Shown: positions 6,379-6,896 of the stretch, piece after piece
Position numbering within the stretch: the stretch's first letter is position 1
Layout of the letters: each line of letters starts with the position of its first letter
Source of the DNA: JBCCEV01 sp039030125
Lineage (GTDB): Bacteria > Pseudomonadota > Gammaproteobacteria > Ga0077536
Direction: 5' to 3'
Assembly: GCA_039030125.1 (NCBI GenBank)
Contig: JBCCEV010000192.1
Coordinates: 1 to 6,896, forward strand
Length of the DNA stretch: 6,896 nucleotides
Translations under genes and position numbers: made by a program
The notes under the pieces: generated by a model
What the model was told of the DNA's origin: nothing
Database searches by the model: none
What the model saw: only the letters and a program-made list of their open reading frames with translations

Positions 6379-6896
6379 CTAGAACCAAGCCTCGGGAATA
6401 ATCAAAATATCCCCAGGCATCATCACCACATTGGCAGAGATATCACCGTCTTTGATGAGATCATCGACCCGGACACGATATTGAGTTTGACCACCACCAC
6501 TGGAGCGCACGATGGTCGCGCGGTTACCAGCGGCAAATTCAGTAAGCCCGCCAGTGGCGATCATCACATCCAACAAGGTCATGTTTTTGCGATAGGGCAA
6601 GGCCGAAGGGGTTAGCGCCTCGCCGACGACCCGGACTTGCTCGTAGTACTCGCCGACAAAGCCCGTGGGCGTTACCGTGACAATCGGGTCGCGAACATAC
6701 TCCGCGAGGATTTCTTCTAGTTCGCGCCCTAGCGTGGAGGGGGTTTTCCCACTTGCCACCACGTCTTCGATCAGCGGCGTGGAAACCTTGCCGTCGGGTC
6801 GAACTTGAACACTGGTCGAAAGCTCCGGATTTCGCCAAACAAAGATACTGAGCGCGTCACCGGGCCCAATTAAATATTCGTAGGTTTCGACCTCCG
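6379..6896 (-). CDS. XrtA/PEP-CTERM system polysaccharide export protein (Wza/EpsE-like), N-terminus cut by window edge
   Basis: This is a Wza-type outer-membrane export protein, which forms the periplasmic and outer-membrane channel for exopolysaccharide. The frame is open from the window edge to a TAG at 6381-6379, giving 171 visible residues. The family is about 200 residues long, so only the signal peptide and first few dozen residues are missing. The visible N-terminus holds the polysaccharide-export domain signature YLIGPGDALSIFVWRNPELS (visible residues 7-26). It is followed by RPDGKVSTPLIEDV and the EYVRDPIVTV segment. An SLBB-like domain starts near QVRVVGEA (visible residue 86) and includes LLDVMIATGGLTEFAAGNR. 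The protein ends MPGDILIIPEAWF. A GTG at 6762 could be taken as a start, but the homology continues upstream of it, so that start is false. The lipoprotein signal expected for the family lies outside the window. The gene lies 23 bp upstream of the chain-length gene. Confidence 0.93.
   Translation of the reverse strand, partial: EVETYEYLIGPGDALSIFVWRNPELSTSVQVRPDGKVSTPLIEDVVASGKTPSTLGRELEEILAEYVRDPIVTVTPTGFVGEYYEQVRVVGEALTPSALPYRKNMTLLDVMIATGGLTEFAAGNRATIVRSSGGGQTQYRVRVDDLIKDGDISANVVMMPGDILIIPEAWF

Noticed and set aside
6379..6762. GTG at 6762 as the start of the export protein
   Set aside because: The same frame continues upstream to the window edge and encodes the diagnostic YLIGPGD...VWRNPELS signature, so the gene begins outside the window.

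Overview
The window is one minus-strand gene cluster (read from high to low coordinates) for making, exporting and modifying an exopolysaccharide. It is the type that accompanies the exosortase XrtA (EpsH) / PEP-CTERM protein-sorting system. Each of the seven genes resembles a family found in such loci, in an order typical of them. The composition, the Wza/Wzz-like machinery and an outer-membrane beta-barrel protein indicate a Gram-negative proteobacterium, probably a gammaproteobacterium. I cannot name a genus. No exosortase, PEP-CTERM substrate or glycosyltransferase gene lies inside the window.

Layout in transcription order: (1) 6896-6379, outer-membrane polysaccharide export protein, cut at its N-terminus by the window edge; (2) 6355-4751, inner-membrane chain-length determinant; (3) 4754-3762, cytoplasmic tyrosine autokinase, joined to gene 2 by an ATGA stop/start overlap; (4) 3741-2311, PEP-CTERM-associated outer-membrane beta-barrel protein; (5) 2307-1153, ExeA-like AAA ATPase with a C-terminal coiled coil and membrane segment; (6) 1104-259, polysaccharide deacetylase; (7) 262-113, the first ~46 residues of a FemAB-family protein, overlapping gene 6 by ATGA and then broken. 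Positions 1-112 contain no gene I can recognise. Spacers are short (3 to 48 bp), I see no internal terminator or promoter, and the whole set looks like one transcript driven from beyond position 6896.

Working together, the chain-length protein and the kinase should control polymer length in the inner membrane. The export protein and perhaps the beta-barrel should carry the polymer across the outer membrane. The deacetylase should trim acetyl groups from it. The ATPase and FemAB protein are conserved partners of unproven role. This is a known system type, not a new one. The most notable point is the left end: a FemAB gene with a good ribosome binding site and a family-typical N-terminus that loses its homology within about 10 bases near position 120 and runs into unexplained sequence carrying overlapping short palindromes.
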